A stretch of 64,000 bases of DNA from Sphingomonas flavescens (GCF_030866745.1 NZ_CP133016.1:1-64000), one strand, 5' to 3'; shown: positions 9,565-17,989, counted from the stretch's first letter. Notes: a model not told the origin generated them from the letters alone. Numbers and translations are program-made.

Positions 9565-10296
9565 ATGACCGAACCGCGCACCGCCATCGTGACTGGGAGC
9601 AGCAAGCGCGTCGGCCGCGCGATCGCGGAATCGTTGTTGCGGGACGGCTGGACCGTTCTGGCGCACGTTCACGACGCCGGCGATCCCGTCCCGCAAGGCG
9701 CAGTCAAAGCCGTTGCCGACTTGCGCGACCCAAGCTGTGCCGACGCAATCTTCGCTGCGTCGGTAGGGCTGGCCCCCGTCCGCCTGTTGATCAACAATGC
9801 CGCGCGATTTGCCTGGGATGGCTTCGGTGAGTTCAGTGCCGACGAATTCGATGCCCACATGGCGGTCAACCTCCGCGCGCCGGCCTTGCTCATCGACCAA
9901 TTCGCGCGGCGACACACGAGCGGTGACGCGCTGATAATCAATATTCTCGACGCGAAGTTGAGCGCACCCAATCCCGACTACCTTAGCTACACACTTTCCA
10001 AGGGCGGGCTGGCGACGCTGACCGAACTGGCCGCGCGAGCCCTTGCGCCGCAGGGCATTCGGGTGAACGGCATCGCGCCGGCGCTCATGCTGCAATCCAG
10101 CGGCCAGACTGCGGAAAACTTCGACAGGATGCATCGCAGCAATCCGCTTGGACGCGGCGTCGACCCGGCGCATGTCGCCGATGCCATCCGGTTCCTGGTC
10201 GAAGCCCCGACAACCACCGGTCAGACGATCACCATCGACAGCGGTCATCGCTTTCTCGGGCTGGGCCGCGACGTTCAATTTCTGGAGGCGGAATGA
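9565..10296 (+). CDS. folM: Short-chain dehydrogenase, pteridine reductase/dihydromonapterin reductase type
   Basis: The 243-residue SDR has the NADPH motif TGSSKRVG (10-17) with the arginine typical of pteridine reductases, and NNAA at 77-80. The usual catalytic serine is replaced by Asp129, exactly 13 residues before Tyr142 and 17 before Lys146. That D-Y-K spacing is the pattern of PTR1 and FolM rather than of a generic SDR. It probably reduces dihydropterin or dihydrofolate. It overlaps folB by four bases (ATGA), which strongly supports a folate/pterin role. The open frame extends upstream to 9421, but the ATG at 9565 begins the conserved domain. Confidence 0.85.
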   Translation: MTEPRTAIVTGSSKRVGRAIAESLLRDGWTVLAHVHDAGDPVPQGAVKAVADLRDPSCADAIFAASVGLAPVRLLINNAARFAWDGFGEFSADEFDAHMAVNLRAPALLIDQFARRHTSGDALIINILDAKLSAPNPDYLSYTLSKGGLATLTELAARALAPQGIRVNGIAPALMLQSSGQTAENFDRMHRSNPLGRGVDPAHVADAIRFLVEAPTTTGQTITIDSGHRFLGLGRDVQFLEAE

Positions 10297-10712
10297 GTGG
10301 GGCTGAAGTAAAGCTGACGGGACTCGTGCCGGACAATTTGCGCATTCGGTCGGCACGAATCCTGATGGAAGGCCTCGAAGTTCAGGCCGACATCGGCTTT
10401 CACGATTTTGAAATCGGCACACCTCAGCGACTGATGATCTCGGTAGAGGTTTGGCTGGATTCGGCCGACCTTCCTTCTAACGACGACCCGAACCGCGCGT
10501 GGAACTATGATTTCCTCCGCACCGAAATCCAGGAAATCGCGGCGGCGCGGCGGTACAACCTTCAGGAAACGTTGGCGAAAGTCATATTTGACCGGGTCGC
10601 CGCCTTCCGGGGTATCCGCGCTTTGAGGCTCCGGTTGTCCAAGCCGGACGTCTATCCGGACGCGCACGGGGTTGGCGTTGAAATTGCTTCGTTCGCGGGA
10701 CTCTGGCCCTGA
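10293..10712 (+). CDS. folB: Dihydroneopterin aldolase
   Basis: FolB converts 7,8-dihydroneopterin to 6-hydroxymethyl-dihydropterin plus glycolaldehyde in folate synthesis. The 139-residue product has the family landmarks: GFHDFEIGTPQRL with the substrate-binding Glu, NLQETLAKVI, and SKPDVYPDAHGVGVE near the C terminus with the conserved Lys. It is slightly longer than E. coli FolB because of an N-terminal lead of about 20 residues. Its ATG overlaps the stop of the upstream folM gene, so the pair is likely translated in a coupled way. Confidence 0.88.
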   Translation: MSGAEVKLTGLVPDNLRIRSARILMEGLEVQADIGFHDFEIGTPQRLMISVEVWLDSADLPSNDDPNRAWNYDFLRTEIQEIAAARRYNLQETLAKVIFDRVAAFRGIRALRLRLSKPDVYPDAHGVGVEIASFAGLWP

Positions 10713-10761
10713 CCATCGCGCCAAGGGAGTTTCAGGCCTTCCGGACGTGGAACAAAATCCG

Positions 10762-10788
10762 TTGCACCGCCTTTGAGGCAGTTATAAG
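10762..10788 (+). promoter_or_regulatory. Possible sigma70-like promoter for the tonB operon
   Basis: TTGCAC at 10762-10767 is followed after 15 bases by TATAAG at 10783-10788. The spacing is shorter than the usual 17, so this is only a weak candidate. It lies upstream of the 10802-10828 dyad and of tonB. Confidence 0.25.
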
Positions 10789-10801
10789 GAAGCGCGCTTG
10801 T

Positions 10802-10828
10802 CGCCGATGATATTTTGATACATCGGCG
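10802..10828. promoter_or_regulatory. Perfect 8-bp inverted repeat upstream of tonB (operator or mRNA hairpin candidate)
   Basis: CGCCGATG (10802-10809) and CATCGGCG (10821-10828) are perfect reverse complements around an AT-rich 11-base centre (ATATTTTGATA). The dyad lies about 80 bases upstream of the tonB start. There is no T-run after it, so it is not a convincing terminator of folB. An operator for the TonB/Exb operon is the simplest guess. Confidence 0.45.
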
Positions 10829-10910
10829 GGATTGGCCGAATCGGGCTAGAGTTCGACGTCCGGGTTGACCGTGGTTTGCGCCGCGGTGTGTCGAGGAGAA
10901 TTGCGGGTTA

Positions 10911-11573
10911 ATGTCCTACGCCCAAAAGAAAGAACTCAGCGGTAACAAGACGCTGTCGATCGTCATGGTCGTACTGCTTCAGTTCGCCCTGGGTTATGCA
11001 ATCATCACCGGTCTTGCTTACAATGTGATTAAGAAGGCCACGGAAGACCTGAAGACGTTCGATGTGGAGGAAACGCCGCCTCCGCCGGAAGAGCCGCCGC
11101 CACCGCCCAAGGATATGCCGAAGGTCCCGCCTCCGCCGACGACGCCGCCGCCGCTGGTGCGCATGCAGGCGCCGACGCCGCCGATCGTGGTCCAGGAAGC
11201 ACCGACTCCGCCGCCGATCCCGCCGGTCGTGCAGGCTCCGGCCCCGCCCGCGCCGCCTCCGCCGCCGCGGAAGGTGCAGTCGGCGCAGAGCGCCAAGGGC
11301 GACTTGCGCAGCCTGTTCAGTGCTGACGATTATCCGGCTGCCGCGCAGTCCGCGGGTGCCGAAGGTACGGTGCAGGCGTCGCTGACCATCGGTCCTGATG
11401 GTCGCGTGGTCGGCTGCAACGTTACGCGGTCGTCGGGTAACAGCTCGCTCGACAGCGCGACCTGCAACATTCTTCGTCGCCGTGCGAAGTTCACGCCGGC
11501 TCGCGACAGCAATGGCCAGCCGACGAACGACTCCGTTTCGACCCCGCCGATCGTCTGGCGGTTGGAAGGTTAA
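10911..11573 (+). CDS. tonB: TonB energy transducer
   Basis: TonB couples the proton-motive force harvested by ExbB/ExbD to outer-membrane receptors. The 220-residue product has a short cytoplasmic start, one membrane anchor (about 14-37), a long Pro-rich periplasmic spacer (about 54-122) with PPPPEEPPPPP-type repeats, and a C-terminal TonB domain (about 130-220). The last contains DDYPAAAQSAGAEGTVQASLTIGPDGRV and the closing strand PIVWRLEG. A GAGGAG sequence lies upstream of the ATG. It heads a tonB-exbB-exbD-exbD cluster on one strand, and a TonB-dependent receptor gene lies elsewhere in the window (55394-57982). Confidence 0.93.
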   Translation: MSYAQKKELSGNKTLSIVMVVLLQFALGYAIITGLAYNVIKKATEDLKTFDVEETPPPPEEPPPPPKDMPKVPPPPTTPPPLVRMQAPTPPIVVQEAPTPPPIPPVVQAPAPPAPPPPPRKVQSAQSAKGDLRSLFSADDYPAAAQSAGAEGTVQASLTIGPDGRVVGCNVTRSSGNSSLDSATCNILRRRAKFTPARDSNGQPTNDSVSTPPIVWRLEG

Positions 11574-11621
11574 TTCACTCCCAGTTCTCGCTCTAAGGTT
11601 TCAGAAGGAAAGCACACAGCC

Positions 11622-12413
11622 ATGCAAGCAGCACCTGCCGCAGCAGAAAATCCTTATGGTCTAATTCCTGCGCTCCAGCAGGGTGGTATCATCGCGATCT
11701 CGGTCTTCACGATCCTCGTGCTGATGTCGATTTTCTCGTTCTACATCCTCTTCACAAAGCTGATGCAGCAGCAGAAGATCATCGCGCAGGGCCGCAAGGT
11801 CCGTTCGAGCTTCTGGAATTCGCCAAACCTGCGTGAAGCGGCCACCAAGCTTGAAGCGAAGAGCGCCTATCGCGCGATCGTCGACGACGCGCTGGTCGCG
11901 CAGGAGCAGCATGGCAAGCTGACCGATCCGATCGATCAGCACGACTGGATGGCGAACAGCCTCGCGCGCAGCCAGGGTGCGATTGCCGCTCGTCTCGGTG
12001 AAGGTCTCGCCTTCCTCGCGACCGTCGGTTCGACCGCGCCGTTCATCGGTCTGTTCGGTACCGTCGTCGGCATCTACCGCGCGCTGATCAAGATCGGCGC
12101 TTCCGGTCAGGCCTCGATCGACGCGGTCGCGGGCCCGGTCGGTGAAGCGCTCATCATGACCGCGCTCGGTCTCGTCGTCGCCGTTCCGGCGGTGCTTGCC
12201 TACAACTGGCTCGTTCGCCGCAACAAGTCGATCACGGAAGACCTTGCGGCCTTCACGAACGACCTTCACGGTTACCTGATGTCGGACGGTGCGGTGAAGC
12301 CGCGCATGGGCGCCGCGACCCCGGCCTCGACCAAGGGCGGCACGCCGACCCGCACGGCGCCGACCCAGGAGCCGCTGCGCACCGGTCGCCCGACGTCGAC
12401 GCCGGCGCAGTAA
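11622..12413 (+). CDS. exbB: ExbB/TolQ/MotA-family proton channel
   Basis: This is the 263-residue inner-membrane scaffold of the TonB motor. A first transmembrane helix lies at about 19-42 and two more at about 125-150 and 175-200. The MotA/TolQ/ExbB core is visible as FLATVGSTAPFIGLFGTVVGIYRAL and PVGEALIMTALGLVVAVPAVLAYN. The C-terminal tail is Thr/Pro/Ala-rich and probably flexible. A clear ribosome-binding site (GAAGGAAAG) precedes the ATG. It follows tonB by about 48 bases and precedes two exbD genes, consistent with one complex. Confidence 0.93.
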   Translation: MQAAPAAAENPYGLIPALQQGGIIAISVFTILVLMSIFSFYILFTKLMQQQKIIAQGRKVRSSFWNSPNLREAATKLEAKSAYRAIVDDALVAQEQHGKLTDPIDQHDWMANSLARSQGAIAARLGEGLAFLATVGSTAPFIGLFGTVVGIYRALIKIGASGQASIDAVAGPVGEALIMTALGLVVAVPAVLAYNWLVRRNKSITEDLAAFTNDLHGYLMSDGAVKPRMGAATPASTKGGTPTRTAPTQEPLRTGRPTSTPAQ

Positions 12414-12484
12414 TGACGAGATCTCTGGCCTGGCGTCGCCGGGCCGGAGCATCGCTTGGACTAAGGTAGAAAGAACCCAGCCTT

Positions 12485-12970
12485 ATGGCAGGTACAGTAA
12501 TCCAGGAAGGCGCCGAAGAGGCGATGTCGGACATCAACGTCGTCCCGTTGACCGACGTCATGCTGGTGCTCCTGATCGTTTTCCTGATCACCACTCAGGT
12601 GATCAAGCAGACGATCCCGATCAAGTTGCCGGACGTTCGCTACGAACCGACGGTAACCAAGCCGGAGAACGTTTCGCTCGTCGTTAAGAACGGTCCCGGC
12701 GACACCTGCGAGGTGTATTGGGGCGTTACGAAGGTCACGCAGAAAGATCTGCTCGACCGCTCCGTTGCGAAGCTCGAAAAGCTGATCAAAGACGTAGGTG
12801 GCGTTCAGAACGTCAACGAGGAAAATATGCCGGAGGCGCATATCCGCGGTGACGTGAACACGCGATATAAGTGTATCGGCGCCGCCATCATCACCATGCA
12901 ACAGGCTGGGTTCCAGCGTGTCGGCTTCATTTCCGAGCCGCCGCCGCTGACCGGCTACCGGTCCGAGTAA
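12485..12970 (+). CDS. exbD: ExbD/TolR-family biopolymer transport protein, first copy
   Basis: The 161-residue protein has one N-terminal transmembrane helix containing the proton-carrying Asp in DINVVPLTDVMLVLLIVFLI. A periplasmic domain of about 110 residues follows, with two cysteines (CEVYWG and YKCIGA). It forms the stator with ExbB. The periplasmic domain differs substantially from that of the next gene, so the two ExbD copies are not recent duplicates and probably form a mixed assembly. Confidence 0.92.
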   Translation: MAGTVIQEGAEEAMSDINVVPLTDVMLVLLIVFLITTQVIKQTIPIKLPDVRYEPTVTKPENVSLVVKNGPGDTCEVYWGVTKVTQKDLLDRSVAKLEKLIKDVGGVQNVNEENMPEAHIRGDVNTRYKCIGAAIITMQQAGFQRVGFISEPPPLTGYRSE

Positions 12971-12983
12971 GGAGTAGTTCGCC

Positions 12984-13418
12984 ATGTCGATGCAGACATC
13001 TAGCGACAATGAATCTGGCGAACCGATGCTGGACATGAACGTGACGCCGTTGATCGACGTCATGCTCGTGCTGCTGATCATGTTCATCATCACCATTCCG
13101 ATCCAGACCCACGCGGTGAAGCTGGATCTGCCGCAGAACAATCAAAACCCGCCGCCACAGGTAATCGATCCGGTCAAGAATGTTCTGTCCATCAACGCTC
13201 AGGACCAGGTTCTTTGGAACGGAGCACCCGTGCAGTTGACGCAGTTGCGTTCTTATCTGGACACCACGCAGCAGATGAACCCGATCCCGGAACTTCACCT
13301 GCAACCGGATGCTACCGCCCGTTACGAGGTGGTGGACAAGGTTCTGGCGGTGACGAAGCAGGCGCACGTCCAGAAGATGGGCTTCGTCGGCAACGAATAT
13401 TATATGAACGTTTTCTAG
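12984..13418 (+). CDS. exbD: ExbD/TolR-family biopolymer transport protein, second copy
   Basis: The 144-residue product has the same layout as its upstream neighbour. The membrane helix carries DMNVTPLIDVMLVLLIMFII with the essential Asp. A Pro/Asn-rich linker (QNNQNPPPQ) follows, and then a periplasmic domain ending MGFVGNEYYMNVF. A GGAG sequence precedes the ATG and only 13 bases separate it from the first exbD. It is the last gene of the tonB operon and is followed by a strong intrinsic terminator. Confidence 0.92.
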   Translation: MSMQTSSDNESGEPMLDMNVTPLIDVMLVLLIMFIITIPIQTHAVKLDLPQNNQNPPPQVIDPVKNVLSINAQDQVLWNGAPVQLTQLRSYLDTTQQMNPIPELHLQPDATARYEVVDKVLAVTKQAHVQKMGFVGNEYYMNVF

Positions 13419-13441
13419 GTCGGTCTTACGTTTGGTCTCTG

Positions 13442-13480
13442 ATGGGCGGTCCCGGAAGGGGCCGCCCATTTCGTTTCATC
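13442..13480 (+). terminator. Intrinsic terminator of the tonB-exbB-exbD-exbD operon
   Basis: A 12-bp stem (13442-13453 with 13458-13469, one G-U pair) closes on a GGAA tetraloop and is followed by the T-rich TTCGTTTC. It lies 24 bases after the second exbD stop. Confidence 0.85.
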
Positions 13481-13608
13481 GACATCGGCATGCCGTTCAT
13501 CGATCCTGCGGCCATGGGACTTGCGTCGCCCCTTGAGTCGCGCCTAGGGAACCTTCGGCCCTAACGAAAGTTAGGCCACACGCCGCAACCCCCTTCGCGG
13601 TGCGTTTT

Positions 13609-13643
13609 AAGGGCGGCCTGTTATGACGGGCCGCCCTTTTTTG
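13609..13643 (+). terminator. Second intrinsic terminator, just upstream of glmU
   Basis: The stem AAGGGCGGCC (13609-13618) pairs with GGCCGCCCTT (13629-13638) around a 10-base loop and runs into TTTTTT. It is only about 45 bases before the glmU ATG and about 140 bases past the exbD terminator. It must therefore end a separate short transcript, mop up read-through, or act as an attenuator for glmU. The preceding TTTTAA means it could also work on the minus strand. Confidence 0.8.
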
Positions 13644-13683
13644 TGCGCTGGTGCTGCGACAAGCCGCATGCCATGGCTTCGCC

Positions 13684-15039
13684 ATGACCGACCACCGCCG
13701 TTTTGCCGTCATTATCCTCGCCGCGGGGCAGGGGACCCGGATGCGTTCCGACACGCACAAGGTTCTTCATCCGATCGCCAATCGATCGATGCTCCTGCAT
13801 TTGCTCGACCGCGTCGACGCGCTTGGCGCGGAACGGCGCGTCGTGGTCGTTGGCAAGGGTCGCGATCAGGTCGAGGCGGAGATTGCGGGCCGGGGGGTGA
13901 CGATCGCTGTCCAGGCCGAGCAAAATGGGACCGGTCACGCCGTTCAGCAGGCAGCCGATGCGCTCGCGGACTACGACGGCCCAGTCATCATTCTCTACGG
14001 CGATACCCCATTCGTCGAGGTTGCGACCCTTCGCCGCATGCTTGACCGCCTCGACGCCGCGGACGCGCCCGGCGTGGTGGTGATGGCCTCTTGCCCGGCC
14101 GATCCGCTGAAATACGGCCGCATTATCCTCGGCGATGGCGACGAGATCGCAAAAATGGTCGAATACAAAGATGCCACGGACGAAGAGCGCGCGGTCCGCC
14201 TGTGCAACTCCGGCATGATGGCGGTCAGGTCTCGCGACCTCTTCCGGTGGCTCGCCCAGGTCAGCAACGACAATGCCGCCGGCGAATATTACCTGCCCGA
14301 CATCGTCGCGGTCGCCGCGAACGACGGGCGACGTGCGGTGGTCATCGAAGGCGATCCGTACGAGGCCGCCGGCGTGAACAGCCGCGCCGAGCTCGCGCAT
14401 CTCGAGCTCGAATGGCAGCGTCGGCGCCGTGAGCAAGCACTCGATGAGGGTGCGACCTTGATCGATCCAGAGAGCGTTTGGTTCGCGTTCGACACGCGGC
14501 TCGGCCGCGACGTCACAGTCGAACCACACGTCGTGTTTGGTCCGGGCGTCGAGGTGGCCGACGGCGCGACGATCCACGCCTTCAGCCACATCGAGGGCGC
14601 GTCCATCGGCGCTAAGGCGAGCATCGGGCCGTTCGCCCGCATCCGACCCGGGACGCGCTTGGCCGCGAATACGAAAGTGGGCAATTTCGTCGAACTCAAG
14701 AAGGCTGACGTAGCGGAAGGCGCCAAGGTCAATCATCTGACCTACGTCGGGGATGCCAGTGTCGGTCCGCGCGCCAACATCGGTGCCGGCACGATCACCT
14801 GCAACTACGACGGCTTCGGCAAATACCGCACGGAAATCGGGGCAGATGCGTTCATCGGATCGAATAGCGCGTTAATTGCGCCGGTCAGTATCGGCGAGGG
14901 TGCAATCGTCGGCGCGGGGTCCGTGATCACCAAGGATGTCGAAGCGGGCAGCCTCGCGTTGGAGCGCAGCGAGCAACGCGGCATTGCCGGATGGGCGCGC
15001 CGTTTTCGCGAGCGGATGACGGCCAAGCGGGCGGACTAG
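13684..15039 (+). CDS. glmU: Bifunctional UDP-GlcNAc pyrophosphorylase / glucosamine-1-phosphate acetyltransferase
   Basis: GlmU makes UDP-GlcNAc for peptidoglycan and LPS. The 451-residue enzyme has the N-terminal uridyltransferase (ILAAGQGTRMRSDTHKVLHP at 11-30, then NGTGHAV and YGDTPF). The C-terminal left-handed beta-helix acetyltransferase has VKNxxE-like and NYDG motifs (GTITCNYDGFGKY). I chose the ATG at 13684. An in-frame ATG at 13651 would add 11 residues that do not fit the family. The start codon sits in a small hairpin (13672-13686). The stop overlaps that of the convergent hydrolase by four bases (CTAG). glmS lies about 1.1 kb downstream. Confidence 0.95.
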   Translation: MTDHRRFAVIILAAGQGTRMRSDTHKVLHPIANRSMLLHLLDRVDALGAERRVVVVGKGRDQVEAEIAGRGVTIAVQAEQNGTGHAVQQAADALADYDGPVIILYGDTPFVEVATLRRMLDRLDAADAPGVVVMASCPADPLKYGRIILGDGDEIAKMVEYKDATDEERAVRLCNSGMMAVRSRDLFRWLAQVSNDNAAGEYYLPDIVAVAANDGRRAVVIEGDPYEAAGVNSRAELAHLELEWQRRRREQALDEGATLIDPESVWFAFDTRLGRDVTVEPHVVFGPGVEVADGATIHAFSHIEGASIGAKASIGPFARIRPGTRLAANTKVGNFVELKKADVAEGAKVNHLTYVGDASVGPRANIGAGTITCNYDGFGKYRTEIGADAFIGSNSALIAPVSIGEGAIVGAGSVITKDVEAGSLALERSEQRGIAGWARRFRERMTAKRAD

Positions 15040-16082
15040 CCCTTAAGCTTGCGCAGGAACGCGAGCAACTTCGCGAAATAGGTTGGCTGGTCGTCATACA
15101 TCGCCATGTGGCCGCCGTTGGTGGCTGCAAGCTCACCCTTCGGGAACTGCTTGGCCATGGAAGCCATGTAAGCGGGATCCATCGTGTCGTATTTGCCCGA
15201 GATCACCAGCGTCGGCACCTGGATGCGCTTAAGGTCATTGAAGCGATCCCAGTTCACCAGTCTTCCACTGGCGCCCATTTCGCTCGGGCCCTGCATGGTC
15301 ACGTAGAACTTGCGGTTCATGTTCTCGGCCGCGCGCATGACGGGCTCGGGCCATTGCGCGGCCGGCCGCCGCAGGATGTGCTGTTCATACCAGTTGGGAA
15401 CTAGAAGACTCATGTATTGCGGCTGCTCGGTCTTGCCGGTCTTCTCCATGTCCAGGATCTGCTTCAGCACGGCCTGGTTCATTTGCGGCTCGAGGACCTT
15501 GGTGGCGTAGGCATTATAGGCGGGGATCGACGCCATCATGTTGGAGATGATCAGGCACTTCATCTGGTCCTGATGCGCGAGCGCATATTCCATCGCCAGC
15601 ATTCCGCCCCAGCTATGGCCGAGCACGCAGAAGTTGCTTTTGTCTCCTCCGATCGCCTTGCGGACCTGATCAACCTCATCGACATAGCGGGGCAGCGTCC
15701 ACAGGTCCGGATCGTTCGGTCGATCGCTGTTTCCGGTCTCCAGCTGGTCGTAATGATAATATTCGACGCCTTCGGCCGGGAGGTAACTGTCCATGACCTC
15801 CAAATATGCGTGGGACAGAGCCGGACCACCGGTTAGCAAAAGCAGCTTCAGCTTCGGATTGTTGCCGACCCGCTTGATCCAGACCTGATGTGGCCCCTTC
15901 GGCGTTGTGATCGGGATCTTGCGCGCGCCGCCGCTCCAGGCGTCGGGATGGCCGCTGTTGTCGAAATAGCTGGCTGGCGGAGCCGCCGGACCACTCTTCG
16001 ACTGCTCGACTGTCGCAACGCGGCACGCAGCCGTCGACAGGAGCAGACCGACGCTGACTAAGCCGATAAATGACCGCCGCAT
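15036..16082 (-). CDS. Alpha/beta hydrolase, proline iminopeptidase-like lipoprotein
   Basis: The 348-residue protein starts with a signal sequence ending in a lipobox-like TAAC (Cys20), so it may be anchored in the envelope as a lipoprotein. The alpha/beta hydrolase core has GHSWGG with the nucleophilic Ser, a late Asp in SGKYDTMDP and His in NGGHMAMYD. The oxyanion region reads LLTGGPALSH instead of the usual HGGPG, and the fold resembles S33 proline iminopeptidases. Substrate is unknown: an aminopeptidase or an esterase are both possible. It lies between glmU and glmS, on the opposite strand, divergent from glmS. Confidence 0.75.
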   Translation of the reverse strand: MRRSFIGLVSVGLLLSTAACRVATVEQSKSGPAAPPASYFDNSGHPDAWSGGARKIPITTPKGPHQVWIKRVGNNPKLKLLLLTGGPALSHAYLEVMDSYLPAEGVEYYHYDQLETGNSDRPNDPDLWTLPRYVDEVDQVRKAIGGDKSNFCVLGHSWGGMLAMEYALAHQDQMKCLIISNMMASIPAYNAYATKVLEPQMNQAVLKQILDMEKTGKTEQPQYMSLLVPNWYEQHILRRPAAQWPEPVMRAAENMNRKFYVTMQGPSEMGASGRLVNWDRFNDLKRIQVPTLVISGKYDTMDPAYMASMAKQFPKGELAATNGGHMAMYDDQPTYFAKLLAFLRKLKG

Positions 16083-16165
16083 TAAATCCCCCTTGCCGCG
16101 CTATTCCCCTTTGCCGGGATGTTGCATAGCGCGGCCACACGTGCGTTCAAAGGATCGGCAGTATC

Positions 16166-17989
16166 ATGTGCGGTATCGTTGGAATTGTCGGCAATCGCGA
16201 CGTCGCGCAGCGCCTTTATGACGGGCTGAAGCGGTTGGAATATCGCGGTTACGACTCTGCCGGCATCTGCACCATTGACCACGGCAAGCTCGAACGGCGA
16301 CGCGCCGAGGGCAAGCTCGACAATCTGGCGCGCGAACTCGCGCAAGACCCGCTGCACGGCACGACTGGGATCGCGCACACCCGCTGGGCGACGCATGGCG
16401 CGCCGACCGTCAGCAATGCACACCCCCACATCGTCGGCCCGATCTCGCTGGTTCACAACGGCATCATCGAGAATTTCAAGCCGCTGCGCGACGAACTGAT
16501 CGCCGAAGGGCGGAAGTTTGAGAGCGAGACCGACACCGAGGTCGTGGGCCACCTCATCGCACGCGAAGTCGAAGGCGGGGCAGCGCCGCAGGACGCGGTC
16601 GCGAAAGTTCTGCCGAGGCTGATCGGCGCCTTCGCCATCGCCATCCTGTTCCGCGATCACCCAGACCTCATCATCGGTGCGCGCATGGGGGCACCGCTGA
16701 CGGTCGGTTACGGCGAAGACGAGAATTACCTCGGATCGGACGCGCTTGCCGTCGCGCCTTGGACGCAAAAAATCGCTTACCTGGATGAAGGCGACTGGGC
16801 GGTCATTCGCCGCGACCGGATCGAAATTTTTGACCGTGAGAATCGTCTGGTCGAGCGGGAGATCGTCGAGTCCGGCGCGTCGTCCGCTCCCGTCGAGAAG
16901 GGCAATTACCGCCATTACATGCAGAAGGAGATCTTCGAGCAGCCGATCGTGGTTGCCCAGACGCTCCAGAGCTATGTGCGGCCGTTCGAAGGCGAAGTGG
17001 CGTTGCCGGTTGGCGACCTGGACCTGTCCAGCGTCAACCGCGTCACCATCGTCGCCTGCGGGACGAGTTTCTACGCCGGCCTCATCGCGAAATATTGGAT
17101 CGAGCATTTCGCGCGCGTGCCCGTCGACATCGATGTCGCAAGCGAGTTCCGATACCGTGAGCCGGTGCTCGAGGCTGGCGGGCTGGCGCTGTTCATCAGC
17201 CAATCGGGCGAGACGGCGGATACGCTGGCTGCGCTTCGCCACGCACGGGCCGAGCAGCAGCGCATCGCCGTCGTCGTCAACGTGCCGACCAGCTCGATGG
17301 CCCGGGAGGCCGACCTGCTCCTTCCGACCCACGCCGGACCCGAAATCGGCGTCGCCTCCACCAAGGCTTTCACCTGTCAGCTAGCCGTCCTGGCGGCGCT
17401 GGCAGCGAATTTGGCACGCGCCAAGGGGCGACTGACGCCTGACGACGAAGCGGCGATTGTCGGACATCTGCAGGAAGCTCCTGCGGCGATGAATGCCGCG
17501 CTGGACCACGACGACGAAATTGCCTCGATGGCACACCTGGTCGTGCCCGCGCGCGACGTTCTCTATCTCGGCCGCGGGCCCGAATATCCGATGGCGCTCG
17601 AAGGTGCACTCAAGCTCAAGGAGATCAGCTACATTCACGCCGAAGGCTATGCAGCCGGCGAGATGAAGCACGGGCCGATCGCTTTGATCGATGACAATGT
17701 GCCAGTCATCGTCCTCGCGCCGTCAGGGCCGCTGTTCGAGAAGACCGTCAGCAACATGCAGGAGGTGCGTGCGCGGGGTGGCAAGATCGTGCTCATCAGC
17801 GACGCAAAGGGGATTGCGGAGGCGGGCGAGGGCTGCATGGCGACGATCGAGATGCCGCAGGTCCACCCGCTCATCGCGCCGCTCGTTTACGCGGTGCCGG
17901 TTCAGCTATTGGCCTACCATGTCGCTGTCCTCAAAGGCACGGACGTCGACCAGCCGCGCAACCTGGCAAAGAGCGTGACCGTCGAGTGA
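16166..17989 (+). CDS. glmS: Glutamine--fructose-6-phosphate aminotransferase (isomerizing)
   Basis: GlmS makes glucosamine-6-phosphate, the first step towards UDP-GlcNAc. The 607 residues comprise an N-terminal class II glutaminase with catalytic Cys2 (MCGIVGIVGN) and RGYDSAG, then two SIS isomerase domains (ACGTSFYAGLIAKYW, SQSGETADT, STKAFTCQ). The C terminus ends in LAKSVTVE as usual. No glmS-ribozyme-like leader is apparent: only about 83 bases separate it from the divergent hydrolase. The stop overlaps the start of the amine oxidase gene (GTGA), an unusual downstream partner. Confidence 0.95.
   Translation: MCGIVGIVGNRDVAQRLYDGLKRLEYRGYDSAGICTIDHGKLERRRAEGKLDNLARELAQDPLHGTTGIAHTRWATHGAPTVSNAHPHIVGPISLVHNGIIENFKPLRDELIAEGRKFESETDTEVVGHLIAREVEGGAAPQDAVAKVLPRLIGAFAIAILFRDHPDLIIGARMGAPLTVGYGEDENYLGSDALAVAPWTQKIAYLDEGDWAVIRRDRIEIFDRENRLVEREIVESGASSAPVEKGNYRHYMQKEIFEQPIVVAQTLQSYVRPFEGEVALPVGDLDLSSVNRVTIVACGTSFYAGLIAKYWIEHFARVPVDIDVASEFRYREPVLEAGGLALFISQSGETADTLAALRHARAEQQRIAVVVNVPTSSMAREADLLLPTHAGPEIGVASTKAFTCQLAVLAALAANLARAKGRLTPDDEAAIVGHLQEAPAAMNAALDHDDEIASMAHLVVPARDVLYLGRGPEYPMALEGALKLKEISYIHAEGYAAGEMKHGPIALIDDNVPVIVLAPSGPLFEKTVSNMQEVRARGGKIVLISDAKGIAEAGEGCMATIEMPQVHPLIAPLVYAVPVQLLAYHVAVLKGTDVDQPRNLAKSVTVE

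Noticed and set aside
9130..10422. 430-codon minus-strand ORF across folM and folB
   Set aside because: Antisense to two well-supported genes, with no recognisable domain.
16083..16165. glmS ribozyme upstream of glmS
   Set aside because: The gap is about 83 bases and shows no recognisable ribozyme core; the ribozyme is mainly known from Gram-positive bacteria.
16082..17332. 416-codon minus-strand ORF across glmS
   Set aside because: Antisense shadow of GlmS, His/Asp/Arg-rich and without family features.
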